Shown: piece after piece, positions 37,223-45,965 of the stretch | Layout: each line of letters starts with the position of its first letter | Numbering within the stretch: position 1 is the first letter of the stretch | DNA from: CALKJU01 sp035326425 | GTDB taxonomy: Bacteria; Pseudomonadota; Alphaproteobacteria; Geminicoccales; Geminicoccaceae | Direction of reading: 5' to 3' | DNA length: 64,000 nt | Assembly: GCA_035326425.1 (NCBI GenBank) | Contig: DAOLFG010000008.1 | Span: 1 to 64,000, forward strand | Translations under genes and position numbers: made by a program | Notes under the pieces: model-generated | Databases searched by the model: none | What the model was told of the DNA's origin: nothing | The model's input: the letters and a program-made list of their open reading frames with translations, nothing else

Positions 37223-37926
37223 CCAGCGGCGCCGAGCGTGCCCGCGCCGCCGCCGAGGCGGCGCTCGGGCACGCCTTCAGCGATCCCCGGCTGCTCGACC
37301 AGGCGCTGGGCCATTCCGGTCGCCTGCAGGGACGCTCCGACGGCTCGGCCGTGCCGAGCCACGAGCGGCTGGAATTCCTCGGCGACCGCGTGCTCGGCCT
37401 CGTCGTCGCCGCGACCCTCGTCGAGCTCTATCCGCGCGACGCCGAGGGCGCGCTGAGCCTGCGGCTGGTGGCGCTGGTCCGCAGCGAGACGCTGGCCGAG
37501 ATCGGCGGCGCCCTCGGCGTCGGCGACTGGCTGCGCGAGGCCGAGGGCGACGCCGGGCTGCCGGTGACGCCGGCGGTGCTGGCCGACACCGTCGAGGCGC
37601 TGATCGCCGCCCTCTATCTCGACGGTGGCCTGCCGGCGGCAGGGGCCTTCGTGCGACGCCACTGGACGCCGCTGCTCGACCGCGACCCGCGACCGCCGCG
37701 CGACGCCAAGACCACGCTGCAGGAATGGACGCAGGCGCGCAGCCTCGGCCTGCCGGCCTACCGCCTGGTGGCGACCGAGGGCCCCGATCACGCGCCGCAG
37801 TTCGAGGTCGAGGTCGCGGTGGCGGGCAACCAGCCCACTGCCGGACAGGGCACCACCAAGCGGGCCGCCGAGCAGATGGCGGCGGAACGGCTGCTGGAGA
37901 AGCTGGGGGTGAGCCGTCATGGCTGA
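37219..37926 (+). CDS. rnc: Ribonuclease III
   Basis: Double-stranded RNA endonuclease that processes rRNA precursors. It has 235 residues. The signature ERLEFLGDRVLGLVVAA and the second acidic site LADTVEALIAALYLDGG complete the catalytic set. A double-stranded RNA-binding domain begins at KTTLQEWTQARSLGLPAY and ends in GTTKRAAEQMAAERLLEKL. The start is TTG overlapping the lepB stop (TTGA), so translation is coupled; the longer open frame upstream runs through lepB and is a shadow. The 3' end overlaps era by 8 bases. Confidence 0.96.
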   Translation: MTSGAERARAAAEAALGHAFSDPRLLDQALGHSGRLQGRSDGSAVPSHERLEFLGDRVLGLVVAATLVELYPRDAEGALSLRLVALVRSETLAEIGGALGVGDWLREAEGDAGLPVTPAVLADTVEALIAALYLDGGLPAAGAFVRRHWTPLLDRDPRPPRDAKTTLQEWTQARSLGLPAYRLVATEGPDHAPQFEVEVAVAGNQPTAGQGTTKRAAEQMAAERLLEKLGVSRHG

Positions 37927-38833
37927 AGCCGAAGCCGTGGTCACGCGCGCCGGCTTCGTGGCGCTGCTGGGCGCGCCCAACGTCGGCAAGTCGACGCTGC
38001 TCAACCGGCTGGTCGGCGCCAAGGTCTCGATCGTCACGCCCAAGGCCCAGACCACGCGCCGCCGCGTCATCGGCATCACGGTCGTCGACGGCAGCCAGGT
38101 GATGTTCGTCGACACGCCGGGCATCTTCACGCCCGCCCGCCGCCTCGACCGCGCCATGGTCAAGGCCGCCTGGGGCGCTGCGGGCGACGCCGACCTCGTG
38201 CTGATGCTGCTGGACGCCCGCAAGGGCATCGACCGCGAGGCCGCGGCGGTGATGGAGGGCTTGGCCGACATCCGCCGGCCGATGCTGCTGGTGATCAACA
38301 AGATCGACCTCGTGCCGCCGCCGAAGCTGCTGCCGCTGATCGAGGAGGCCAATGGGCGGCTGAAGGTCGAGGAGACCTTCCTGGTCTCGGCCGCCAACGG
38401 CGACGGTTGCGAGGACCTGTTGCGCGCCGTTGCCGCGCGCATGCCCGAGGGGCCGTTCCTCTATCCCGAGGACCAGCTGAGCGATCTCTCCAACCGCGCC
38501 ATGGCGGCCGAGACCACCCGCGAGCAGCTGTTCCTGCAGTTGCAGCAGGAGCTGCCCTACAGCATCACCGTCGAGACCGAGAGCTGGGTGCAGAGCCGGG
38601 ACGGATCGGAAATCCGCATCGACCAGACGATCTACGTGCTGCGCGACAGCCAGAAGGCGATCGTGCTGGGTAAGGGCGGCCGTCAGATCAAGGCGATCGG
38701 CGAGGCCGCCCGCCGCGAGCTCGAGCGCGAGCTGGAGGCGCGGGTCCACCTGTTCCTGTTCGTGAAGGTGCGCGACGCCTGGCTCGACGATCCCGAGCGC
38801 TTCCGCGAGATGGGGCTCGACTACGAGCGCTGA
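37919..38833 (+). CDS. era: GTPase Era
   Basis: Essential GTPase that binds 16S rRNA near its 3' end and assists 30S assembly. It has 304 residues. G motifs are GAPNVGKST (G1), DTPG (G3) and NKID (G4). A KH RNA-binding domain at the C-terminus contains IVLGKGGRQIKAIGEAARRE. It overlaps rnc by 8 bases. recO, which often follows era, is absent here; the next gene is convergent and its stop directly abuts the era stop. Confidence 0.97.
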   Translation: MAEAEAVVTRAGFVALLGAPNVGKSTLLNRLVGAKVSIVTPKAQTTRRRVIGITVVDGSQVMFVDTPGIFTPARRLDRAMVKAAWGAAGDADLVLMLLDARKGIDREAAAVMEGLADIRRPMLLVINKIDLVPPPKLLPLIEEANGRLKVEETFLVSAANGDGCEDLLRAVAARMPEGPFLYPEDQLSDLSNRAMAAETTREQLFLQLQQELPYSITVETESWVQSRDGSEIRIDQTIYVLRDSQKAIVLGKGGRQIKAIGEAARRELERELEARVHLFLFVKVRDAWLDDPERFREMGLDYER

Positions 38834-39029
38834 TCAGCCGCCTTCCGCGTCGATCGTTTCCCCGGCGAGATCGACCGTGCCCTCGCCGGCGAGGCTGGCG
38901 GCAGTCGGGACGGCCGGTGAAGTCGAGAGCCAGGGGCCGCTCGCCGTCGGGGGCGAGGGCAGCGTCGAGCTGCAATGTCGACAGCTCGGCCCGTCCGACA
39001 CCGACGCCGAGCAGCAGCTTTCGGCCCAT
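38834..39029 (-). pseudogene. Small unrecognised gene with a single frameshift
   Basis: A good ribosome site (GGAGG followed by GGAG) precedes an ATG whose frame starts MGRKLLLGVGVGRAELSTLQ and reaches the family-like LALDFTGRPD at codon 42. Skipping one base there gives the tail AASLAGEGTVDLAGE and a TGA that directly abuts the era stop. Without the skip, the frame becomes Arg-rich and runs 145 bases antisense into era. The repaired protein would be 64 residues with a repetitive, beta-strand-like pattern. Either the base is a sequencing error, or the gene is decayed, or frameshifting is programmed. The family is not recognised. Confidence 0.45.
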
Positions 39030-39094
39030 GGCTCTCCACCTCCCGCCTCCTCCTGAGCCGGGGAATGATCGCCGAGGCCTGGAGCTTCCGCCGT

Positions 39095-39982
39095 TCAGCG
39101 ACGGAGGAGGCGGGGAGCGCCCAGGGCCAGATAGATGCCGGAGGCGACGATGATGGCGATGCCGATCCAGGTCGGCCCGTCCGGCAGGTCGCCGAAGGCG
39201 ATCCAGCCCACCGCCAGGGCACCCAGCATCTCGGCATAGCCGAGCGGTGCCAGGACCGAGGCCTTGGCCAGCTCGTAGGCCTTGAGCATGAACAGATGCC
39301 CGACGGCCCCCACGATGCCCATCGCCACCATGATGCCGAGATCGGCCATGCTCGGCGTCACCCACACCGCCGGCACCAGCAGCGAGGTCAGCAGCGCCCC
39401 CACCAGCGTCCCCCAGATCAGGATCACCGCCGGCGGCGCCGTGCCGGCGAGCCGGCGCGTCAGGATGATGAAGCCGGCGAACGCGAGGCCGGTCGTCACG
39501 CCGAACAGCGATGCCGGGTGGAACACGCCGAGCCCTGGCCGGATGATGACGAGGGCGCCCAGGAAGCCGACGAGCACGGTGGCCCAGCGGCGGGCGTCCA
39601 CGTGCTCGCCGAGGACGAATGCCGCGAGCCCCACCGTGATCATCGGGTAGAGAAAGGCCAGCGCCAGCGAATCGGCGAGCGGCAGGTGGCTCAGCGTCAG
39701 GAAGAACAGCGAAACCGCCGCCACCTGCATCACGCTGCGCGCCAGCTGCAGACCGAACTGGTCGGGCAGCAGCAGCGCCCGCAAGGTCAGGCCGCGCGCG
39801 AACGGCAGCAACGCCAGGAGCGCGAAGAAGAACCGCCCCCAGCTCACCTGCAGCACGGGGTAGCGGGCGGTCAGCGCCTTGGCGAGCCCGTCCATGATCG
39901 GCAGGAGCATCAGCGCGCCCAGCAGATAGGCGATGCCGCGCCACGGCGTGGCGTCGCTGCTCCCTGCCGTCGATGTCGCCAA
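39095..39982 (-). CDS. EamA/DMT-superfamily transporter
   Basis: Inner-membrane carrier of 295 residues with ten predicted helices in two EamA repeats. The first repeat starts WRGIAYLLGALMLLPIMDGL and the second at ASLFGVTTGLAFAGFIIL. The repeat-end segment LAFLYPMITVGLAAFVLGE is characteristic. Family members export amino acids, nucleosides or other small metabolites; the substrate here is unknown. The small frameshifted gene starts 65 bases downstream on the same strand. It is divergent from mtgA with a 97-base gap. Confidence 0.9.
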   Translation of the reverse strand: MATSTAGSSDATPWRGIAYLLGALMLLPIMDGLAKALTARYPVLQVSWGRFFFALLALLPFARGLTLRALLLPDQFGLQLARSVMQVAAVSLFFLTLSHLPLADSLALAFLYPMITVGLAAFVLGEHVDARRWATVLVGFLGALVIIRPGLGVFHPASLFGVTTGLAFAGFIILTRRLAGTAPPAVILIWGTLVGALLTSLLVPAVWVTPSMADLGIMVAMGIVGAVGHLFMLKAYELAKASVLAPLGYAEMLGALAVGWIAFGDLPDGPTWIGIAIIVASGIYLALGAPRLLRR

Positions 39983-40079
39983 CGCCAGCCTCCCCGGTCC
40001 CGGCTCGCCCTACGCCGCGGCAGGCCGACTGTCGAGCGGCGTTGAGCCGTGTGCCGCCGCTGCGCTAGACGATGCGACG

Positions 40080-40790
40080 ATGGCAGCGGCGCGGCAGAAG
40101 AAGCGGGTCAGGGTGGTGCGGCGGATCGCCTGGCGCCCCTGGCTGCGGCGCGTCGGGCTGACGCTGCTGCTGGCACCCGCCGCCCTCATCCTGGTGTTCG
40201 CGGTGCTGCCGCCGCCGGCCACGCCGCTGATGCTGATCCGCTTCGTCCAGGGCTACGGCATCGACAAGGACTGGACGCCGCTGGAGCGCATCGCGCCCGC
40301 CCTGCCGCGCTCGGTGATCGCCGGCGAGGACAACCTGTTCTGCCGGCACTGGGGTTTCGACTGGAAGGCGCTGCAGGGCGAGCTCGGCGTGGTGCTCGAC
40401 GGCGGCCGGCCGCGCGGCGCGAGCACCATCACCATGCAGACGGCCAAGAACCTGTTTCTGTGGGACGGCCGCGACCTGCTGCGCAAGCTGCTCGAGGCCT
40501 GGCTGACGCCTCAGATCGAGCTGCTCTGGACCAAGCGGCGGATCATGGAGGTCTACCTCAACATCGTCGAGCTCGGCCCCGGCATCTACGGCGCCGAGGC
40601 GGCGGCGAGGCACTGGTTCGGCAAGCCGGCGGCCAGGCTCACCGTCACCGAGGCCGCCCGGCTGGCGGCGATCCTGCCCTCGCCGCTGCGCTGGCAGCCG
40701 CTGCGCAGCGACCGCCATGTGGTCCGGCGCGGCAATGTCATCGCCGACCGCGTGGAGCAGCTAGGCCCCTTGCTCGACTGCGTGGAGTAG
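40080..40790 (+). CDS. mtgA: Monofunctional biosynthetic peptidoglycan transglycosylase
   Basis: Polymerises lipid II into glycan strands at the outer face of the inner membrane. It has 236 residues: an Arg/Lys-rich cytoplasmic tail, one transmembrane helix (VGLTLLLAPAALILVFAVLP) and a GT51 domain. The catalytic glutamate lies in VIAGEDNLFCRHWGFDW. RGASTITMQTAKNLFLW, KRRIMEVYLNIVELG and GIYGAEAAARHWFGK are the other GT51 motifs. It lacks a transpeptidase domain. The start ATG is placed after the end of the divergent transporter's promoter region. Confidence 0.94.
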   Translation: MAAARQKKRVRVVRRIAWRPWLRRVGLTLLLAPAALILVFAVLPPPATPLMLIRFVQGYGIDKDWTPLERIAPALPRSVIAGEDNLFCRHWGFDWKALQGELGVVLDGGRPRGASTITMQTAKNLFLWDGRDLLRKLLEAWLTPQIELLWTKRRIMEVYLNIVELGPGIYGAEAAARHWFGKPAARLTVTEAARLAAILPSPLRWQPLRSDRHVVRRGNVIADRVEQLGPLLDCVE

Positions 40791-40870
40791 CGCCGCGACG
40801 GCTCGTCGATTGACAGCATCCGGCACGGGCGCCACATCGGCGCTCGACCATCCAGCCCGCCGGGACGTTG

Positions 40871-41827
40871 ATGAGCAGCCTGCTCGATTTCGAGAAGCCG
40901 ATCGCCGAGCTCGAAGGCAAGGTCAAGGAGCTGCGCCACCTCGCGGACGGCAGCGACATCGACCTCGCCGAGGAGATCGCCCGGCTCGAGGGCCGCGCCG
41001 CCAAGCTGCTGTCGCAGACCTACGGCAAGCTCAGCGCCTGGCAGAAGACGCAAGTCGCACGCCACGCCGATCGCCCGCGGCTGAAGGACTATGTGGCGGC
41101 GCTGGTCGGGGAGTTCACGCCGCTCGCCGGCGACCGGCTCTACGGCGACGACAAGGCGATCGTCGGCGGGCTCGGCCGTTTCCGCGGCCTGTCGATCTGC
41201 GTCATCGGCCACGAGAAGGGTGCCGACACCGAGGAGCGGGTTCGGCACAATTTCGGCATGGCCCGGCCCGAGGGCTACCGCAAGGCCATCCGGCTGATGA
41301 AGCTGGCCGAGCGGTTCCGCATTCCCGTGCTGACCATCGTCGACACGCCCGGCGCCCATCCCGGCGTCGACGCCGAGGAGCGCGGCCAGGCCGAGGCCAT
41401 CGCCCGGTCGATCGAATGCTGCCTGTCGCTCACCGTGCCGATCGTCAGCGTCATCGTCGGCGAGGGCGGCTCGGGAGGCGCCATAGCACTGGCGTCCGCC
41501 GATCGCGTGCTGATGCTCGAGCATTCGGTCTATTCGGTGATCTCGCCCGAGGGCTGCGCCGCCATCCTGTGGCGCAGCGCCGACCAGGCCTCGACCGCCG
41601 CCGACGCGCTCAAGATGACCGCCCAGGACCTGCAGAACCTGAAGCTGATCGACGAGGTCGTGAAGGAGCCGCTGGGTGGCGCCCATCGCGGCCGGGCCAC
41701 CACCATCCAGAGCGTCGGCGACACCGTCGAGCGGCACTTGCGCGAGCTGTCGGCCATGGCCGGGCCCGAGCTGCGCCACCGGCGGCGCGAGAAGTTCCTG
41801 CGCATGGGCCAGCCCGAGACCGTCTGA
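40871..41827 (+). CDS. accA: Acetyl-CoA carboxylase carboxyltransferase subunit alpha
   Basis: With AccD, transfers the carboxyl group from carboxybiotin to acetyl-CoA to give malonyl-CoA. It has 318 residues. The N-terminal FEKPIAELEGKVKELR and the crotonase-fold motifs YGDDKAIVGGLGRF, FGMARPEGYRKAIRLM, DTPGAHPGVDAEERGQAEAI and GEGGSGGAIALASADRVLML identify it. A TTG immediately before the ATG could also initiate. It lies 80 bases after mtgA and 7 bases before the tRNA-editing gene. Confidence 0.97.
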   Translation: MSSLLDFEKPIAELEGKVKELRHLADGSDIDLAEEIARLEGRAAKLLSQTYGKLSAWQKTQVARHADRPRLKDYVAALVGEFTPLAGDRLYGDDKAIVGGLGRFRGLSICVIGHEKGADTEERVRHNFGMARPEGYRKAIRLMKLAERFRIPVLTIVDTPGAHPGVDAEERGQAEAIARSIECCLSLTVPIVSVIVGEGGSGGAIALASADRVLMLEHSVYSVISPEGCAAILWRSADQASTAADALKMTAQDLQNLKLIDEVVKEPLGGAHRGRATTIQSVGDTVERHLRELSAMAGPELRHRRREKFLRMGQPETV

Positions 41828-41834
41828 GCCGCCG

Positions 41835-42335
41835 ATGCTGACCGAGATCGACGAGATACTGGCCCGGCTCGATGCCCTTGGCATCGCGGCCGAGACCTTC
41901 CACCACCCGGCGGTCTTCACCGTAGAGGAATCGCTGCGGCACACCGCGCACCTGCCGGGCGCCCACGTCAAGAACCTCTTCCTCAAGGACAAGAAGGCCA
42001 AGCTCTGGCTGGTCACCTGCCGCCACGACCTGCGCGTCGACCTCAACGCGCTGAGCCGGCGGCTCGGTGCCGCGCGCTTCTCCTTCGGCAGGCCCGAGCT
42101 GCTGATGGCGGTGCTGGGCGTCGAGCCGGGCTCGGTGACGCCGCTGGCGCTGGTCAACGACACCGATCTCGAGGTGCAGGCGGTGCTCGACGAGGCGCTG
42201 CTCTCGCACGACCGCGTCAACTGCCACCCCTTGCGCAACACCGCCAGCACCGCCCTGGGCTCGGCCGATCTCGTCCGTTTCCTGCGCAGCACCGGCCACG
42301 AGCCGGTGATCAGCGCCATCGACGTCGTGGACTGA
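41835..42335 (+). CDS. YbaK/ProX-type aminoacyl-tRNA deacylase
   Basis: Stand-alone editing-domain protein of 166 residues. It has the YbaK fold with VFTVEESLRHTAHLPGAHVKNLFLKDKK near the N-terminus (KNLF[LV]KDKK is the ProX hallmark), followed by LGVEPGSVTPLALVND and VNCHPLRNTASTALG. ProX enzymes hydrolyse alanine mischarged onto tRNA-Pro. The protein is likely cytosolic and constitutive, 7 bases downstream of accA. Confidence 0.9.
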   Translation: MLTEIDEILARLDALGIAAETFHHPAVFTVEESLRHTAHLPGAHVKNLFLKDKKAKLWLVTCRHDLRVDLNALSRRLGAARFSFGRPELLMAVLGVEPGSVTPLALVNDTDLEVQAVLDEALLSHDRVNCHPLRNTASTALGSADLVRFLRSTGHEPVISAIDVVD

Positions 42336-42382
42336 CGCGGCCGGCCGTTGACCTGAAGTCCGCCGCACCCAGATCTCGCGCC

Positions 42383-43411
42383 GTGCGCCCCGATGCCACC
42401 GCCGGAACCAACCGCCGCCTGCTCCTGGCCGGGCTGGCCGGCCTCGCCCTGCCGCGCCGCCCGCGCAGTGCCGAGGCCGCTCTCGAGCCGGTGCTGGAAC
42501 GGGCCCGGTCGCTCGAGCGACTGCGCACGCTGATCATCGCCGGCAACGGCCGCATCCTGGTCGAGCACGCCTTCCGCGGCCCGCCGCCGGACCGGCCGGT
42601 CAACGTCAAGTCGGTGGCGAAATCGGTGATCTCGGCCCTGGTCGGCATCGCCATCGAACGCGGCCTGCTGCAGGGCGTCGAGCAGCCGATCGCCCCGATC
42701 CTGCGCGACCGGCTGCCGAAGAATCCCGATCCGCGCCTCGCCCGGATCACCGTCGGCCACCTCCTGTCGATGCGCGCCGGGCTGGAGCGCACCTCGGGTG
42801 CCAACTACGGCCGCTGGGTGTCGAGCCGCGACTGGGTGCGCTTCGCGCTGTCGCGGCCCTTCGTCGACGAGCCGGGCGGGCGGATGCTCTACTCGACCGG
42901 CAGCTCGCACCTGCTCTCGGCCATCCTGACCAAGGCCTCGGGCAAGAGCACGCTGCAGCTCGCCCGCGAATGGCTGGGCCAGCCGCTCGGCATCGCCATC
43001 TCGTCATGGACCCGCGATCCGCAGGGCATCTATTTCGGCGGCAACGAGATGGCGCTGTCGCCACGCGCGCTGCTGCGCTTCGGCGAGATGTATCGGCAGG
43101 ACGGCCGGATCGACGGCGGGCAGGTCGTCCCGGAGGCTTGGATCGGCGCTTCGTGGCAGGCGCGCACCAGCTCGCCCTTCACCGGCCACTCCTACGGCTA
43201 TGGCTGGTTCGTGGCGCAGGCGGGGAGCCATCCGGTCTACTATGCCTGGGGCTATGGCGGGCAGATGCTCTACGTCCTGCCCGACCTGGCGCTCACCGTC
43301 GTCATCACCTCCGACGCCGACCACCCCTCCGGCCGCGACGGCTATGTGCGGGTGCTGCACGGCCTGCTGGCGGAGGAGATCGTGCCGGCGGTGGAAAGGG
43401 CCTCCCCCTAG
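42383..43411 (+). CDS. Serine hydrolase of the beta-lactamase (class C/PBP4*) fold
   Basis: A 342-residue protein with a basic, hydrophobic N-terminal stretch (RRLLLAGLAGLALPRRP) that looks like an export signal, possibly Tat-like. The catalytic SxxK is SVAK in VNVKSVAKSVISALVGI, and the second motif is YST in MLYSTGSSHLLSAI. The late HSYGYGWFV and YYAWGYGGQMLYVLPDLALTVV resemble the KTG-region strand. Relatives include D-aminopeptidases, esterases and 6-aminohexanoate-dimer hydrolases, so the substrate is open. The start is GTG. Confidence 0.88.
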   Translation: MRPDATAGTNRRLLLAGLAGLALPRRPRSAEAALEPVLERARSLERLRTLIIAGNGRILVEHAFRGPPPDRPVNVKSVAKSVISALVGIAIERGLLQGVEQPIAPILRDRLPKNPDPRLARITVGHLLSMRAGLERTSGANYGRWVSSRDWVRFALSRPFVDEPGGRMLYSTGSSHLLSAILTKASGKSTLQLAREWLGQPLGIAISSWTRDPQGIYFGGNEMALSPRALLRFGEMYRQDGRIDGGQVVPEAWIGASWQARTSSPFTGHSYGYGWFVAQAGSHPVYYAWGYGGQMLYVLPDLALTVVITSDADHPSGRDGYVRVLHGLLAEEIVPAVERASP

Positions 43412-43475
43412 CGCGGCCGTTGCAAGGCGCGCCCGTTCCTGCGAGCCTCCGGCCGCTTCGCCAGGTGCCCGGTCC

Positions 43476-43712
43476 ATGGATCTTCCCGACATCCCCTCGC
43501 CCTGCATCGCCGTCTGCCAGCTCGATCCGGAGACGCGGATGTGCAAGGGCTGCCTGCGCACCCCGCGCGAGATCGCCCGCTGGGCCTATGCCGACAACGC
43601 CGAGAAGTACGCCATTCTCCAGGAGCTGCGCGCCCGTCGCCGGGCGCTCGGCATCACCAGCGAGGCCGACAGCCGGCCGAGGCGGCGTGCCATGAGCAGA
43701 GGTGCCGCGTGA
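43476..43712 (+). CDS. DUF1289 small Cys-rich protein
   Basis: A 78-residue protein with the DUF1289 pattern: PSPCIAVCQLDPETRMCKGC followed by RTPREIARWAYADNAEKYAIL. The four cysteines are spaced for a metal or iron-sulphur cluster. The function of the family is unknown. The stop overlaps the GTG start of the methyltransferase gene, so the pair is translationally coupled. Confidence 0.85.
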   Translation: MDLPDIPSPCIAVCQLDPETRMCKGCLRTPREIARWAYADNAEKYAILQELRARRRALGITSEADSRPRRRAMSRGAA

Positions 43713-44707
43713 CCGATCCGCTGCGCGACATGCTGGCCGACCGTCCGGCCCTGCTGGCCGATGGCGGCATGGGCACCGGCCTGTTCGCACAAGGCCTGGT
43801 CACCGGCGACAATCCGGAGCTGTGGAACGTCGACCATCCCGACCGGGTGGGCGCCGTGCATGCCGGCTTCGTCGCCGCCGGCTCCGACATCATCCTGACC
43901 AACAGCTTCGGCGGCAACCGCTACCGGCTGAAGCTGCACGGCCACCAGGACCGGGTGCGCGAGCTGAACGTCGCCGCCGCCCGCGTCGCCCGCCGGGCCG
44001 CCGAGGCCGCCGGCCGGCGCGTGCTGGTGGGCGGCTCGATCGGGCCTACCGGCGAGATCCTGGCACCGCTCGGCCCCTGTGAGCCGGCCGACGCCGAGGC
44101 CGCCTTCGCCGAGCAGGCCCGAGCATTGGCCGAGGGCGGCGTCGACGTCCTGTGGATCGAGACCATGTCGGCGGCCGAGGAGGTCGCCGCCGCTGTCCGC
44201 GGTGCCGCCGTCGCCGGCCTGCCCATCGTCACCACGCTGAGCTTCGACACTGGCGGCCGGACGATGATGGGCATCACGCCGCGCGATGCCGTCGACATGG
44301 CGGCCGGCCTGCCGGTGCGGCCCGTGGCCGTGGGTGCGAACTGCGGCGTCGGCCCCAACCAGCTCCTCGCGACCATCCTCGCCATGCGCGAGGCCGACAA
44401 CGAGGCGATCCTGGTCGCCAAGGGCAATTGCGGCATCCCCGAGTTCCGCGACGGCCTGATCCACTACACCGGCACGCCCGAGATCATGGCGACCTATGCC
44501 CGCCTCGCCCGCGACGCCGGTGCAAAGGTGATCGGCGGCTGCTGCGGCACCACGGCCGAGCATTTGGCGGCGATGCGCAGGGCCCTCGACACCACTAGGC
44601 CCGGCCCCGCGCCCGACATCGCCGCCATCGAGCTGGTGTTGGGCTCGCTCGGCCAGCAGGCCACCGGCCGCCAGGAGGGCGGACGCGCCGGCCGAAGGCG
44701 GCGGTAG
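43709..44707 (+). CDS. bmt: Betaine–homocysteine S-methyltransferase
   Basis: Zinc enzyme that transfers a methyl group from glycine betaine to homocysteine, giving methionine and dimethylglycine. It has 332 residues. The zinc cysteines lie in VGANCGVG and IGGCCGTTAEH. LLADGGMGTGLF, ELWNVDHPDRVGAVHAGF, ILTNSFGGNRYRLKLHG, VGGSIGPTGEI and TLSFDTGGRTMMGITP closely resemble the Sinorhizobium-type Bmt. The start is GTG overlapping DUF1289 (GTGA). The Arg-rich C-terminal tail is unusual. No dimethylglycine demethylation genes are adjacent. Confidence 0.9.
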   Translation: MTDPLRDMLADRPALLADGGMGTGLFAQGLVTGDNPELWNVDHPDRVGAVHAGFVAAGSDIILTNSFGGNRYRLKLHGHQDRVRELNVAAARVARRAAEAAGRRVLVGGSIGPTGEILAPLGPCEPADAEAAFAEQARALAEGGVDVLWIETMSAAEEVAAAVRGAAVAGLPIVTTLSFDTGGRTMMGITPRDAVDMAAGLPVRPVAVGANCGVGPNQLLATILAMREADNEAILVAKGNCGIPEFRDGLIHYTGTPEIMATYARLARDAGAKVIGGCCGTTAEHLAAMRRALDTTRPGPAPDIAAIELVLGSLGQQATGRQEGGRAGRRRR

Positions 44708-44797
44708 CCCCGCGCCGCTCACCGAATCGCGATTGCCAGCGGGCTCGCCGCTGCTCCATCCTCCGGCCACCGAACGCCGCAGAGAGGGCGGAGCCTC

Positions 44798-45958
44798 ATG
44801 CCGAATCACCCGAAGAGCCTCGCTGGATTCGCCGGCCTGCTGGCGCTCGCCGCCGTGCCGGCCGCCGCGGCACCTCTCTCGGCCCTGGGCCAGGGCGAGG
44901 GCGTGGTCGATATCGTCGCCTGGCCCGGCTACATCGAGCGCGGCGATACCGACAAGGCCTTCGACTGGGTCACCGAGTTCGAGGGCAGCACCGGCTGCAA
45001 GGTGCGGGTCAAGACCGCCGGCACCTCGGACGAGATGGTGGCGCTGATGAACGAGGGCGGCTTCGACCTCGTCACCGCCTCGGGCGACGCCTCCCTGCGG
45101 CTGATCGCCGGCAAGAAGGTGCAGGAGATCAACACCGCCCTGATCCCGAGCTGGGGCACGGTCGATCCCCGCCTGCAGTCCGCCGCCTGGCACACCGTCG
45201 ACGGTCGGCACTACGGCACGCCCTACCAGTGGGGCGCCAACGTCCTGATGTACAACACCCAGACTTTCCCCGAGCCGCCCAAATCCTGGAACGTGGTGTT
45301 CGAGGAGCAGAGCCTGCCGGACGGCAAGTCGAACAAGGGCCGCGTCCAGGCGTTCGACGGTCCGATCTACATCGCCGATGCCGGTCTCTACCTGATGCGC
45401 CACAAGCCCGATCTCGGCATCAAGGACCCCTACGAGCTGACCGAGGAGCAGTATCAGGCGGCGCTGACCCTGCTGCGCCAGCAGCGGCAGATCGTGCAGC
45501 GCTACTGGCACGACGCCTTCATCCAGATCGACGACTTCACCAACGAGGGCGTGGTCGCCAGCTCGTCCTGGCCGTTCCAGGTCAATCTGCTGGTCGGCAA
45601 GCAGCAGCCGATCGCCAGCGTCATCCCCGAGGAAGGGGCGACCGGCTGGGCCGACACCACCATGCTGCACGCCGACGCCGAGCACCCCAACTGTGCCTAC
45701 AGGTGGATGGAGCACTCGCTCAGCCCCAAGGTGCAGGGCGACCTCGCCGCCTGGTTCGGCTCGGTGCCTTCCGTCCCGGCCGCCTGCAAGGGCAACGCGC
45801 TGCTGACCGACGAGGGCTGCACCACCAACGGCTACGAGAGCTTCGACAAGATCCATTTCTGGCGCACGCCGGTGGCGAAGTGCGCCAGCCAGTCGGCCGG
45901 CTGCGTGCCCTACTACCGCTGGGTCACCGACTACATCGCCGTGCTGGGCGGGCGCTGA
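44798..45958 (+). CDS. ydcS: Polyamine/GABA-type ABC transporter, periplasmic binding protein
   Basis: A 386-residue periplasmic receptor of the PotD-like family. The signal peptide core GLLALAAVPAAAAPL is clear. The mature protein follows E. coli YdcS closely: VAWPGYIERGDTDKAFDWV, DLVTASGDASLRLI, YGTPYQWGANVLMYNT, LPDGKSNKGRVQAFDGPIY and GWADTTMLHADAEHP. E. coli YdcS is also linked to polyhydroxybutyrate synthesis. Four cysteines in the C-terminal third could form disulfides. It heads the five-gene ydcSTUV-patD operon, with the ATPase starting 7 bases later. Confidence 0.95.
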   Translation: MPNHPKSLAGFAGLLALAAVPAAAAPLSALGQGEGVVDIVAWPGYIERGDTDKAFDWVTEFEGSTGCKVRVKTAGTSDEMVALMNEGGFDLVTASGDASLRLIAGKKVQEINTALIPSWGTVDPRLQSAAWHTVDGRHYGTPYQWGANVLMYNTQTFPEPPKSWNVVFEEQSLPDGKSNKGRVQAFDGPIYIADAGLYLMRHKPDLGIKDPYELTEEQYQAALTLLRQQRQIVQRYWHDAFIQIDDFTNEGVVASSSWPFQVNLLVGKQQPIASVIPEEGATGWADTTMLHADAEHPNCAYRWMEHSLSPKVQGDLAAWFGSVPSVPAACKGNALLTDEGCTTNGYESFDKIHFWRTPVAKCASQSAGCVPYYRWVTDYIAVLGGR

Positions 45959-45965
45959 GCCGCCC

